Positions 17,712 to 26,644 of a DNA stretch of 64,000 nt are shown here, piece after piece (position 1 is the stretch's first letter; each line of letters starts with the position of its first letter). Source of the stretch: Psychrobacter sp. UBA3480 (GTDB lineage: Bacteria > Pseudomonadota > Gammaproteobacteria > Pseudomonadales > Moraxellaceae). The stretch spans positions 113,596 through 177,595 of the forward strand of contig NZ_DFQV01000017.1 of NCBI RefSeq assembly GCF_002377945.1, given 5' to 3'. Position numbers and translations under genes: made by a program. The notes under the pieces were generated by a model. The model saw only the letters and a list, made by a program, of their open reading frames with translations, was not told where the DNA came from and did no database searches.

Positions 17712-18281
17712 CTACCATTGCTGCCGAGTAATTTTGTACAGCACATGCTCAGCGAGCCGATGATTAGACTCAAGCATAGGGTGAAAAAAATCCTCCTGTG
17801 TATTGGTCATACCAAGGCGCTCCATAACCAATTGTGAGCGCTTATTGATAACGGCAGTAAAGGCAACGACTTCATCTAGTCCTAATGTATCGAATGCAAA
17901 ATTCAATGAAGCCCTTGCCGCCTCTGTCGCATACCCTAATCCCCAATAATCATTGTGCAATCGCCAAGCAATCTCGACAGCAGGAGAGAACGGCATATCG
18001 GCATGCGCATGATTTAACCCAACCATACCGATAAAAGCATCTGTTTCTTTTAGACTCACTGCCCAAAAACCCCACCCATTATCATCAATCAGCGACTGGC
18101 ATTTCTTGGCGATAGTATTACTCATGGAAGTAGTTAATAGCTTAGGAAAGTATTCCATTACTTCAGGGTCAGCATTAATCTCAGCGAATGGCGCAAAGTC
18201 GCTCGCTTGCCACTGTCGTAGGTACAGTCGTTCGGTTTCTATCGTATTTATAATTTTATTCTCTCGCATTTCGTTGTTCAA
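17712..18281 (-). CDS. GNAT-family N-acetyltransferase (RimJ/RimL type)
   Basis: A 189-residue acetyltransferase of the Acetyltransf_3 group. It starts with ETERLYLRQWQASDFAPFAEI, has FIGMVGLNHAHADMPFSPAVEIAWRL as core strands, and the acetyl-CoA loop region YWGLGYATEAARASLNFAF, followed by NKRSQLVMERLGM. Such enzymes acetylate protein N-termini or small amines; the substrate is not evident. It lies 36 bases after the MocA-like gene on the same strand and may be cotranscribed. Codons 1-13 are probably dispensable. Confidence 0.85.
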   Translation of the reverse strand: MNNEMRENKIINTIETERLYLRQWQASDFAPFAEINADPEVMEYFPKLLTTSMSNTIAKKCQSLIDDNGWGFWAVSLKETDAFIGMVGLNHAHADMPFSPAVEIAWRLHNDYWGLGYATEAARASLNFAFDTLGLDEVVAFTAVINKRSQLVMERLGMTNTQEDFFHPMLESNHRLAEHVLYKITRQQW

Positions 18282-18317
18282 AATGAATACTGTTCAAAAC
18301 CAATTAAATTAATCGGG

Positions 18318-19040
18318 CTAGCTATTAAGCCAGCCTTGTTGTTTGGCAAATACTAGGTGCTCAGGTGTATCAATATCGTAGCTAAGTTGGTCATTATCGA
18401 CCTCACCTATTTGATCAGCGGGCAATCCTCTAATGAGGTGACGAAGCCCTTTATCTCCTATCAATTCTGACTGCCACTGTCTCAGCAGTTTATAGTTAAT
18501 TGCTAAAGGCAGACCTATGATATCAGATACCGTTTCATCTCGATTTTGATGTTTCGCTAAATCTTGCCAACTGTGATAGCGACTGGCCACTACCGTCTGC
18601 TTGCCCGCTAGCAAAGCGGTTAGATGTAGCTTATCTAACAATACTTGATCTATTCCCATGATTAGCACTCGATCGATTGAAGTCGATTCAAAAGCAACAA
18701 TTGTCTCAATACCTAAACTCAAACTATACGCCATACCAGTATCAGCTTGTGAGTTCACCACTATCTGAACCGTTGGATATTGATTGGCCAACGCTGTAAT
18801 CGCACTAGCAATCAAACGATGGTTATCAGGAATGACAACGGCGATGGCTTGCGGATTGGTCGTTATTGCCAATCGATTCATATAAGTAATCAATGGCTCG
18901 CCATTCTTAACGAGTAGCTGCTTAGGTTGACCGAGACGCTGACTGAGGCCGCTTGCTAAGATAATGACCGCATGGTTTTGGCTCTGCTGTTCAGTACTCT
19001 CTGTATGCTCAGCACCTTCTGTAAATGCACGCTTACTCAT
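18318..19040 (-). CDS. MocA-like molybdenum cofactor nucleotidyltransferase
   Basis: A 240-residue NTP-transferase of the MobA/MocA type. The nucleotide-binding start VIILASGLSQRLGQPKQLLV (about residues 25-44) and the metal-site region RVLIMGIDQVLLDKLHL are visible. MocA makes the cytosine-dinucleotide form of molybdopterin used by xanthine-oxidase-family enzymes, which fits the PaoABC-like genes upstream. The family G-x-x-P-x-x-x-P phosphate loop reads SRYHSWQDLAKHQN here, so it is divergent. The start codon overlaps the xdhC stop (ATGA), implying translational coupling. The first 20 residues are a variable, Glu-rich tail. Confidence 0.82.
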   Translation of the reverse strand: MSKRAFTEGAEHTESTEQQSQNHAVIILASGLSQRLGQPKQLLVKNGEPLITYMNRLAITTNPQAIAVVIPDNHRLIASAITALANQYPTVQIVVNSQADTGMAYSLSLGIETIVAFESTSIDRVLIMGIDQVLLDKLHLTALLAGKQTVVASRYHSWQDLAKHQNRDETVSDIIGLPLAINYKLLRQWQSELIGDKGLRHLIRGLPADQIGEVDNDQLSYDIDTPEHLVFAKQQGWLNS

Positions 19041-20350
19041 ACGCCACTCTGGACAGTATTGGCATCCGTATCACTACTCACCGCTGAGATATTTGAGAAA
19101 CTACTGTGTGAGCCACTTATTGAGGCAGTTTGATTGTGCATGACCGTATTTATTTCTGCCATGATGCCAAGCGCGAGTGCCTCAGGGCCGTCTCCGCCCA
19201 GCTTATAACCAATCGGATAATGCAATTTATGAATACCAGCTTCTAACATAGTAGGATTGCTAAGGTTTATGCTAATCTCATTAATTAAGCGTTCGGTACG
19301 ATAGCGCGGCCCTAACTGTCCTAAGTATTTATAATTGTCTGGATGCTTGAGTAGTATTGCTAGGCGAGCACGATCTTGACTCAAGCTGTGTGACATCAAA
19401 GCAACTGCTGCGTTACTACTAAGCTTAAGCAAAGTCTCACTGTCGTCTAAAGATAGCGACATCACAACGTCTGCTTGAGGAAACCGCATACGCGTCGCAT
19501 ATTGCGCGCGGCTATCTATAACTGTCACATGCCAATCTTGTAGCTTGGCCATGGTCACCAGTGGCATCACATCATTACCTGCGCCGCAAATCAATAGACG
19601 CACTTGTGGTTGCAAATGTTGCACAAGCCACTCTGTATTTACGTCGTCATTTTCCACCATCACATATTCGGCGTTTTTATCAGATAGCTTATATTGTGCT
19701 AACTCTTCTACAGTATTGGCAAGTATGCTTGAAAGAGCTGTTTTCCCTTGTGCAAAAACGCTTCCCAACCTGCGATATTCATCTAAATTAATACGCATTC
19801 CAGTTTGCAAATTATCACTGTTTTGCGATATAGAATCTTGATGCTGATAGTCGTCAGCACGAATCAAAGTCGCTACAGTAATCGGCTGCTGAGTATGTCG
19901 AACATTACGGATTGTCTCTAGCAATGGCGTTGCTGTCGTTAGTCGCTCAAATAATACATGCACTTGCCCATTACAGCCCAATCCAAAATTTAGCTCATCA
20001 AAGTCCGCGTCATCTAAGTCGCTATCTGGCTCATCATATATATCAGACTCAGTTTGCTTCACACCTGCTTGCGCTTGGCCATCGTCAGCATATTTAATGT
20101 CATCACCCGTCTGATAAACTTGCACATTGGCACCGTTACGAGTAAGCCAAAAGGCACGTTTGATAATGTGCGGCTCCAAGCAACCCCCACTAATCATCCC
20201 AACTGAGCGACCATCCTCACAGATAAGCATCATGGCGCCAGCACGGCGATACGCTGAGCCTTCAGTACGTACGACCGTTGCCAATACAGCGTCAATACCT
20301 TGTTGCTTAGCTTTGATTGCCAGATTAAGAATGTCAGCGACCTGATTCAT
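19037..20350 (-). CDS. XdhC-family molybdoenzyme maturation factor
   Basis: XdhC/PaoD proteins bind molybdenum cofactor, help its sulfuration and insert it into xanthine-oxidase-family enzymes. The N-terminal XdhC domain reads AVLATVVRTEGSAYRRAGAM and GMISGGCLEPHI. The Rossmann-type C-terminal domain has RLLICGAGNDVMPLVTMA and LGPRYRTERLINEI, ending with PIGYKLGGDGPEALALGIMA. At 437 residues it is longer than E. coli PaoD. The excess is an Asp/Glu-rich insert (about residues 104-124) and two variable linkers. It is separated from paoC by a terminator hairpin, so it probably has its own promoter, and it overlaps mocA. Confidence 0.9.
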   Translation of the reverse strand: MNQVADILNLAIKAKQQGIDAVLATVVRTEGSAYRRAGAMMLICEDGRSVGMISGGCLEPHIIKRAFWLTRNGANVQVYQTGDDIKYADDGQAQAGVKQTESDIYDEPDSDLDDADFDELNFGLGCNGQVHVLFERLTTATPLLETIRNVRHTQQPITVATLIRADDYQHQDSISQNSDNLQTGMRINLDEYRRLGSVFAQGKTALSSILANTVEELAQYKLSDKNAEYVMVENDDVNTEWLVQHLQPQVRLLICGAGNDVMPLVTMAKLQDWHVTVIDSRAQYATRMRFPQADVVMSLSLDDSETLLKLSSNAAVALMSHSLSQDRARLAILLKHPDNYKYLGQLGPRYRTERLINEISINLSNPTMLEAGIHKLHYPIGYKLGGDGPEALALGIMAEINTVMHNQTASISGSHSSFSNISAVSSDTDANTVQSGV

Positions 20351-20412
20351 AACGCCTCTTATTTGGTAGTTATTTTCTTGATAATGACGAAATATACTGC
20401 TGATTGAGTTAT

Positions 20413-20436
20413 AAAAACCCGCTCATTAAGCGGGTT
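20413..20436 (-). terminator. Terminator after the paoABC-like genes
   Basis: Stem AACCCGCT/AGCGGGTT (20416-20423 with 20429-20436) has a 5-base loop and, read on the minus strand, a T-run. It lies 26 bases beyond the paoC stop and before xdhC. Confidence 0.8.
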
Positions 20437-20461
20437 CCTGTCGTACATATGGCTTAAAAAA

Positions 20462-22900
20462 TTACTCTGGCATCTCGTAAAGCAGCTTATCAAGCGTAAT
20501 CGGAAAATCATAAACGCGTACGCCGACGGCATTGTAAACAGCGTTAGCAATTGCAGCGGCAGCACCAGCAATAGCAGTCTCACCAATACCTTTGATATGC
20601 ATTGGGTTGGTATAAGGATCATCCTCTTCGACCAATATCACATCTAACTGCGGTACGTCGGCATTGACTGGCACATGATACTCAGCGAGGTCATGGTTAC
20701 ACAGGCGACCATCACGTTTATCATGGATGACCTCTTCCATTAACGCTGAACCAATACCAAATACCATACCGCCATAGCATTGCGAAGTCGCTGTTTTATG
20801 GTTAAGAATACGACCTGCGGCAAATGCGCCCGTCATACGTTTCACTCGAATCTCACCCGTCACCTTATGCACGGCTACTTCAGCAAAGTTCACACCAAAA
20901 GAGGACTGACGATACTTCTTACCATTTTTACCTGGCTTTATCTGACCTTTGGCACTGACTTTTTGCTCCTCATAGCCTGCGATCACGTCAGCAAGCGCAT
21001 ATGATTCTGTATTGTCAAAATCATATTTTTCTGATGCTGTCTGTTCTTCTAATACATTCTCTGAAAATGAGACTCCTGTGGTTTCAGATATTTTATCAAT
21101 CGTGCTATCAGCAAACGCTTGACCATTCTCTTTGGCTGTCTCTACCGCTGTCAAATCGTGCTTGCCTACTTGCTTAATTTGACCATTATCTAACTGAATC
21201 GTATCAGGATATAGGCCGACTTTTTCTGCTAGCATTTCACGCAGCTGCTCACAAGCGAGGTAGACACCACTACCTGCACTCGCAGCGCCCCAACTACCAC
21301 CTGAACCTGATGCAGGTGGTAAGGCACTATCACCTAATTTCATCTCGATATGGTCAATGGGCAACCCTAATAAATCTGCAGCTACCTGAGAAAAAACAGT
21401 ATAAGACCCTGTACCAATATCTGTCATATCTGTCTCAATAACCGCTTTGACACCGAGCGCTTTTGACTTATCGATTTGCAAAGTTGCACGCGCTTCAGAA
21501 GACTGTAACTGATTACCACGTGCGGCTGCAGCCATGCCCGTGCCTATCCACCAGTCGCCTTCTAATTGACTGGCAGGCTTTGTGTTGCGCTGACTCCAAC
21601 CAAACTGCTCAGCACCTTGCTCCATACAGGCAATTAGCTGGCGCGTCGAAAATGGAATGTCCTTACTAGGGTCTTTTTCGGGTTCATTACGGCGACGTAG
21701 CTCTATAGGATCAAGGTCCAATTGCGCAGCCAATTCATCCATTGCACACTCAACAGCAATCATACCGACCGCTTCACCAGGTGCACGCATCGAACCTGAC
21801 AAGACTTGGTTCATGTCAACCATTTCATAGTTTACACGGCGGTTTTTACCACTGTATAGATAGTGCGTAGACAAAGCAGTTGGCTCAAAGAATGCCTCGT
21901 CTGGCAAATTACTAGAAATAGTATCGTGAATTAACGTATCGATAACGCCATTTTTATCACAGCCAATTGCAATGCGCTGACGAGTGTTCGAGCGTCTGAC
22001 CGTTGCTTCCATCACCTGTGGACGCGTCATGGTAATCAATACTGGACGACCAAGATCTTTTGACGCAATAGCAGCGGCAATAGATTCGGGGGCAATACCA
22101 AGCTTGCTACCAAACCCACCACCGACATAGTGTGCAATTAATTGAACTTGATCTTTGTTTAAGTTTAGCGCATCCATGACTTGTTGCTTACAAGACGCAA
22201 GCATTTGATTAGCCGTATAAAGAACGAGTTTCTCACCTTCCCAATGTGCCAATGTCGCATGTGGCTCCATCGCCGAGCTGTTTTGACTTGGCGTATGATA
22301 GAAACGATCAAGCGTCACCTCAGCATCAGCCAATCCTTGCTCAGGATCGCCTTGGACATAATTTTTGTCAGAGCCTTTTTTCTCATCAACTTCATGGGCG
22401 TTAGACAACTCTTTAGTAAAATTTAATGCTGCTTGGTCAGTCTCATCTTTATAAGTGACTTTAAGCGCATTTGCCCCTTCTGTTGCTGCTTCAAAGGTTT
22501 CAGCGATGACCACCGCAATAGGCTGACCATGATAAAAAATCTCAGTCGCTCCCTGCTTTGGCGCTTTTTTCAATCCGCCTTGCTGAGAATTACGCAAAAA
22601 GTGCTTGGGATCCGTCACGACCTTGATAATATTAGGAATGCCGTCTAAAGAACTGCTATCGATATTTTCGACTTGTCCTTTGGCAATGGTCGCACCGACC
22701 AAGACACCGTACGCTTTATTATCCAAATGAATTTCGGCACTGTAAGGCGCTTGACCACTAACCTTCAGCGAGCCGTCAACACGGTTAATTGGCTTACCGA
22801 CCAGTTTGCTCGCTGTTGTGCTAAATAAAGACTCAACAGGCTCATCCATAGTCATTTTTTTGGTCGGTTCTGACTGAGTGATTGATTCAAATAATGACAT
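20462..22900 (-). CDS. Aldehyde/xanthine dehydrogenase-family molybdopterin subunit (PaoC-like)
   Basis: The large catalytic subunit of a molybdenum hydroxylase, 812 residues. It opens the Mo domain with GKPINRVDGSLKVSGQAPYSAEI, has the substrate-channel blocks MEPHATLAHWEG and YVGGGFGSKLG, MRAPGEAVGMIAVECAMDELA, and the catalytic glutamate in KGIGETAIAGAAAAIANAVY near the end. E. coli PaoC oxidises aromatic and aliphatic aldehydes to acids; the same is likely here but xanthine-like substrates are not excluded. It is about 80 residues longer than PaoC, mostly an acidic insert at about 595-670. It starts 2 bases after paoB. Confidence 0.88.
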   Translation of the reverse strand: MSLFESITQSEPTKKMTMDEPVESLFSTTASKLVGKPINRVDGSLKVSGQAPYSAEIHLDNKAYGVLVGATIAKGQVENIDSSSLDGIPNIIKVVTDPKHFLRNSQQGGLKKAPKQGATEIFYHGQPIAVVIAETFEAATEGANALKVTYKDETDQAALNFTKELSNAHEVDEKKGSDKNYVQGDPEQGLADAEVTLDRFYHTPSQNSSAMEPHATLAHWEGEKLVLYTANQMLASCKQQVMDALNLNKDQVQLIAHYVGGGFGSKLGIAPESIAAAIASKDLGRPVLITMTRPQVMEATVRRSNTRQRIAIGCDKNGVIDTLIHDTISSNLPDEAFFEPTALSTHYLYSGKNRRVNYEMVDMNQVLSGSMRAPGEAVGMIAVECAMDELAAQLDLDPIELRRRNEPEKDPSKDIPFSTRQLIACMEQGAEQFGWSQRNTKPASQLEGDWWIGTGMAAAARGNQLQSSEARATLQIDKSKALGVKAVIETDMTDIGTGSYTVFSQVAADLLGLPIDHIEMKLGDSALPPASGSGGSWGAASAGSGVYLACEQLREMLAEKVGLYPDTIQLDNGQIKQVGKHDLTAVETAKENGQAFADSTIDKISETTGVSFSENVLEEQTASEKYDFDNTESYALADVIAGYEEQKVSAKGQIKPGKNGKKYRQSSFGVNFAEVAVHKVTGEIRVKRMTGAFAAGRILNHKTATSQCYGGMVFGIGSALMEEVIHDKRDGRLCNHDLAEYHVPVNADVPQLDVILVEEDDPYTNPMHIKGIGETAIAGAAAAIANAVYNAVGVRVYDFPITLDKLLYEMPE

Positions 22901-22902
22901 GA

Positions 22903-23895
22903 TTATGCTCCCTCGCCCGCTAGTGCGCGCTGAATGACTTGTTTTAGTAGGCGACGCGTAAGCGGTATTTTAAAGTCGTTTTGACCCTTACCTTTGGCAT
23001 CATTCAATAACAGATTGGCGGCTTGCGCGATAACATCATTATTGCCATCAGTACCCATTAACAACGTTTCAACTTCCTCGTTACGCCATGGCTCCGTACC
23101 GATACCACCAAATGCCAATCGTACCGTTTTTAGATTACCGTTATCATCAGCGTCTATCACTGCGGCACAGGACACGAGCGCAAACGCATATGAGGCGCGA
23201 TCTCGCACTTTGTCATAAGTATGCATACCTTTGACAGGTGCAGGTAATACAACGTGAGTAATCAGCTCACCTGCTTCCAATACGTTTTCGATATGCGGCG
23301 TATCTTTTGGTAAGCAATAAAAGTCCTTCACATTGATAGAACGAGTCGATCCGTCAGCTTTAACTGTCTCGATAGTGGCATCCAGCAAGCGCATCGCCAC
23401 TGCCATGTCAGATGGATGCTGAGCAATACAGGCATCGCTCGTGCCTAAAATAGCTAGCGTACGGTTCTCGCCATTGATAGCTGGACAACCTGTTCCCGGT
23501 TCACGCTTGTTGCAAGCGCTGTCTGTCTGGTAAAAATAATAACAACGTGTGCGCTGCAAGAAATTACCGCCAGTCGTTGCTTTATTACGCAACTGACCAG
23601 TCGCTCCTGCCAAAATCGCTCGGGATAATACTGGATAATTGGCAATAACCTCAGGATGCGCTGCCAAGTCGCTATTGGTCACAAGCGTACCGATACGCAA
23701 ACCACCGTCGGCAGTGGTTTCAACTTTCTCTAACTCTAGACGAGTAATATCGACCAATTTGATTGGCGTCTCAATCTCCAATTTCATCAAGTCTAATAAG
23801 TTGGTACCGCCTGCGATAAAAGACGTATCCTCAGTACTGGCAGATGTTGCCGCTTGCTCTGGTGCATCAGCACGACTGTATTCAAAGCGTTTCAT
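22903..23895 (-). CDS. FAD-binding subunit of the molybdenum hydroxylase (PaoB-like)
   Basis: A 330-residue CO-dehydrogenase-type flavoprotein subunit. The FAD site reads FIAGGTNLLDLMKLEIETP (about residues 26-44) and AGATGQLRNKATTGGNFLQR. The following segment has four cysteines (CYYFYQTDSACNKREPGTGC, then SDAC), matching the extra 4Fe-4S cluster loop of E. coli PaoB (YagS), which most xanthine-oxidase relatives lack. This points to a PaoABC-type periplasmic-style aldehyde oxidoreductase. The start overlaps the paoA stop by 4 bases. Confidence 0.9.
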   Translation of the reverse strand: MKRFEYSRADAPEQAATSASTEDTSFIAGGTNLLDLMKLEIETPIKLVDITRLELEKVETTADGGLRIGTLVTNSDLAAHPEVIANYPVLSRAILAGATGQLRNKATTGGNFLQRTRCYYFYQTDSACNKREPGTGCPAINGENRTLAILGTSDACIAQHPSDMAVAMRLLDATIETVKADGSTRSINVKDFYCLPKDTPHIENVLEAGELITHVVLPAPVKGMHTYDKVRDRASYAFALVSCAAVIDADDNGNLKTVRLAFGGIGTEPWRNEEVETLLMGTDGNNDVIAQAANLLLNDAKGKGQNDFKIPLTRRLLKQVIQRALAGEGA

Positions 23896-24563
23896 GAGCG
23901 GCCTCCTGTTGTAGCAGTTGCTGTCTTGGTATTCGCTGAGGTTTTGCCAAGTTGCGCCTCGCTCGGTGGCGGTGACCAGATACCTGTCACGCTTGAGTTT
24001 TGCACTGTGTTGTCTGCTTTTTGAGTACTAGGCTCTTGTGTTTGACTATTTGATACCTGGCTTTCAAGCACTTGTGAAATGGCTTTGATAATATTTGGAT
24101 AAGCTGAGCAGCGGCAGATATTACCGCTCATGCGCTCAGCAATCTCTTGTACAAGGCGACCATCAGGATTTTTTAAGTCGGTGCTCACATGGCTTGGCCA
24201 GTTTTGTTTCACTTCTTCTATCAATGCGGTCGCTGAACAAATCTGACCAGGCGTACAATACCCGCATTGAAATGCATCATTGTCCTTAAAAGCTTGCTGC
24301 AATGCCGATAGTGACTCTGGCATTCCAATGCCTTCAATCGTTGTAATGTCATCACCATCATGCATAACGGCGAGTGTCAGACAAGAGTTAACCCGTCGTC
24401 CATTGATGAGCATGGTACAAGCCCCGCATTGACCGTGGTCGCAGCCCTTTTTGGGTCCAGTAATTTGTAAATGCTGACGACAGACGTCGAGCAGTGTCGT
24501 ACGGGCGTCAAGATTCTCGAGCTGATAATCTTGCTTATTGATTGTTAAGGTCAAAGTAGACAT
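23892..24563 (-). CDS. 2Fe-2S subunit of the molybdenum hydroxylase (PaoA-like)
   Basis: A small iron-sulfur subunit with both 2Fe-2S clusters: the plant-type one in KGCDHGQCGACTMLING plus its distal Cys in RVNSCLTL, and the helical-domain one in QCGYCTPGQICSA and GNICRCSAYPNI. I prefer the ATG at 24563 (MSTLTLTINKQDYQ), giving 223 residues; the upstream ATG adds only nine non-conserved residues. E. coli PaoA has a Tat signal peptide, but none is visible here, so this enzyme may stay in the cytoplasm. The C-terminal 50 residues are a low-complexity Ser/Thr/Gln tail. Confidence 0.9.
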   Translation of the reverse strand: MSTLTLTINKQDYQLENLDARTTLLDVCRQHLQITGPKKGCDHGQCGACTMLINGRRVNSCLTLAVMHDGDDITTIEGIGMPESLSALQQAFKDNDAFQCGYCTPGQICSATALIEEVKQNWPSHVSTDLKNPDGRLVQEIAERMSGNICRCSAYPNIIKAISQVLESQVSNSQTQEPSTQKADNTVQNSSVTGIWSPPPSEAQLGKTSANTKTATATTGGRS

Positions 24564-24898
24564 GCTGGCTTCTCGCTGGCAGATGAACATAATAAAATGG
24601 TGAAATACGCTTCAGAATGACAGCGTCAATAAATTTATTATGACGTACGGAAACAGTTGTTTTGTTTTTACTTTGTAGGGTTTCCAGTGTAGTTTCTAAT
24701 CTGCGGGAGTATCGAAATGTTAGCGCTGCTAATAGGTGGTATATTTTTTATCCTCAGTTTTTAACGTTATTTCAAAGTAAATCTCGATAAAAAAAGCCCC
24801 ATAAACAGTCAGTTTATGAGGCTCTTGAATAGACTTTTTACATATAATATTTAGTAGATATGTCTATTAAAAATGTTCTTTGCTTAGCTAATAACTGG
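24564..24898. other. Intergenic: paoA promoter side and nitroreductase terminator
   Basis: A 335-base gap without a gene. It should contain the promoter of the minus-strand paoABC operon (AT-rich 24600-24780) and holds the terminator of the nitroreductase gene at 24789-24824. I see no repeat or ORF of note. Confidence 0.6.
24789..24824 (-). terminator. Terminator after the nitroreductase gene
   Basis: Stem 24796-24806 (GCCCCATAAAC) pairs with 24812-24822 with one mismatch; the minus-strand reading ends in a T7 run. It lies 75 bases past the stop of the minus-strand nitroreductase gene. Confidence 0.8.
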
Positions 24899-25555
24899 CT
24901 ATGCTTTCGTAATAATTGTTTCTTCATCAAAACGTGATTTTGGTAACTCAGCGTTAAAATCATCTTTACTACGATAACCAAGCGACACGACCGCCACAGC
25001 CGTATAGCCCTTGCTACGTAAATCAAACTCTTCATCGAGTGCTTTCAAATCCGCCCCTTCCATCGGCACCGCATCAATACCTAGGGTAGCCGCTCCTAGT
25101 AGTAGAGCACCCATATTGAGATACAATTGCTCTATCAACCAATGTGGCTCGTCCTTTTGCTCATAACGACGAATGTCTAAAAACATTTTACGCGTCTGAT
25201 GCATTTGCTCTTTAAATTTTGGCTCTGCGAAACGACCATCTGCATCTTCTTTTTCTAAGATGTCATCCAAAAACTCATCATCAGCATAGACACGGCTACA
25301 GAATACAATGACGTGCGAGGCACTTTTTACTTTGGCATCGTTGAACTCATACATGCCCTCAGTACCTTTTGCGATTCGGGCTTTACCAGCTTCATCATCA
25401 GCAATCACAAAATGCCAAGGCTGAATATTGGTACTCGAAGGACTGAGGCGCAAAATATCCTTTAGACTTTGGAAATCTTCTGCTGAGATTTTCTTATCGG
25501 TATCAAACTCTTTTGTGCTGTAGCGCCAGTTCATTGCTTCAGTGATATTTTTCAT
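24899..25555 (-). CDS. NAD(P)H nitroreductase (NfsB family)
   Basis: A flavin-dependent nitroreductase of about 218 residues. The N-terminal block EAMNWRYSTKEFDTDKKIS carries the phosphate-binding RYSTK, with LSPSSTNIQPWHFVIAD for FMN binding and LGIDAVPMEGAD in the C-terminal part. These enzymes reduce nitroaromatics and quinones in the cytoplasm. I choose the ATG at 25555 (MKNITEAMNWRYSTK), which has GGAG 9 bases upstream and matches the usual NfsB start; a longer frame to 25633 adds a basic tail unlike the family. A single gene with its own terminator. Confidence 0.9.
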   Translation of the reverse strand: MKNITEAMNWRYSTKEFDTDKKISAEDFQSLKDILRLSPSSTNIQPWHFVIADDEAGKARIAKGTEGMYEFNDAKVKSASHVIVFCSRVYADDEFLDDILEKEDADGRFAEPKFKEQMHQTRKMFLDIRRYEQKDEPHWLIEQLYLNMGALLLGAATLGIDAVPMEGADLKALDEEFDLRSKGYTAVAVVSLGYRSKDDFNAELPKSRFDEETIITKA

Positions 25556-25946
25556 CTGTGACTCCATTATTGATATTAATTTTTTATTCTTTCTTAGAAT
25601 TTTTATTCTTCGATTGCCATTTAACGAAGCCACTTTAAATAAAAAGCTATTTTATGACCATGCCTGCTTGGTTAAGTATTCGTAGGTTTTGTTATGACTG
25701 AGTCAGCGTATTGCAAAAACGCCTACTTTCTTATTAGTAATGGTTACAATTACGCTACCGAATTGGCGACGCCGACTGCGCAGACTACATTGTAATCACT
25801 TAGTCATTCTCTTAGTATGAACTGACTTGATATATGGTAACTAGTTATAGTTGTCTGATAACTAGGTATATCTGCTTGATTCCAACTGATATGCCACTAT
25901 CTATATATCCCAAACAAAACATACATAATAATACCCGTGAGGAAAT
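25556..25946. promoter_or_regulatory. Divergent promoter region, nitroreductase/FrnE-like genes
   Basis: A 391-base gene-free region between two divergent genes. It includes a short inverted repeat CTAGTTAT (25841-25848) / ATAACTAG (25858-25865) about 80 bases before the plus-strand gene, a possible operator. No other structure was noticed. Confidence 0.4.
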
Positions 25947-26600
25947 ATGAGCACATCAGAAAAACCACTCCGAATAGATATCGTCTCAGACGTCGTCTGC
26001 CCTTGGTGCGTCATCGGTTATCGCCAATTGGCAGCAGCGCTTGAGCAAACCAATACTGCTCACACTATCCACTGGCATCCGTTTGAGCTAAACCCAAATA
26101 TGCCAAGCGAAGGTCAAAATCTACGTGAGCATATTATTGAAAAGTACGGCTCTACTAAACAAGAATCAGATGCTAGCCGAGTCAGAATGACTGAAGCTGG
26201 ACAAGAAGTTGGCTTTAAATTTAACTTCAATGATGATACACGCATGCACAACACCTTCAATTTGCATCAGCTGCTACATTTCGCTGATCAACAAGGCCGC
26301 ATGCATGAGCTAAAGCAAGCCTTGTTTGCTGCGCATTTCACCAATAACAGAGATATCTCAGATATCAATGTGCTTGCCGATATTGCAGCAGAGACTGGGC
26401 TTGATCGTAGTGAATCATTGGCAGTGTTGGAAGGTCAGTTCTTTGCGAAAGAAGTACGAGCAGAAGAGCAGCATTGGCAACAGCAAGGCATCCAAAGTGT
26501 ACCAGCGATTATCTTTAATGAGCGTCATCTGGTCAGCGGTGCCCAAGGGGTCGAGAACTACATCAGTATTTTAGAGCAATTGGCCAACATGACTGAGTAA
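25947..26600 (+). CDS. DsbA-family oxidoreductase (FrnE-like)
   Basis: A 217-residue thioredoxin-fold protein with active site CPWC (residues 18-21 in DVVCPWCVIGYRQL) and the long helical insertion typical of FrnE. It ends with GIQSVPAIIFNERHLVSGAQ, holding the cis-proline (SVPA). It has no signal peptide, so it acts in the cytoplasm; FrnE proteins are disulfide isomerases or polyketide-linked oxidoreductases linked to oxidative stress. GAGGAAAT precedes the ATG. The haloacid dehalogenase gene follows 44 bases later, probably in the same transcript. Confidence 0.9.
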   Translation: MSTSEKPLRIDIVSDVVCPWCVIGYRQLAAALEQTNTAHTIHWHPFELNPNMPSEGQNLREHIIEKYGSTKQESDASRVRMTEAGQEVGFKFNFNDDTRMHNTFNLHQLLHFADQQGRMHELKQALFAAHFTNNRDISDINVLADIAAETGLDRSESLAVLEGQFFAKEVRAEEQHWQQQGIQSVPAIIFNERHLVSGAQGVENYISILEQLANMTE

Positions 26601-26644
26601 ACCACCTGACGTTATAAAAATGTCATTCTATAAAAGGATACTTT

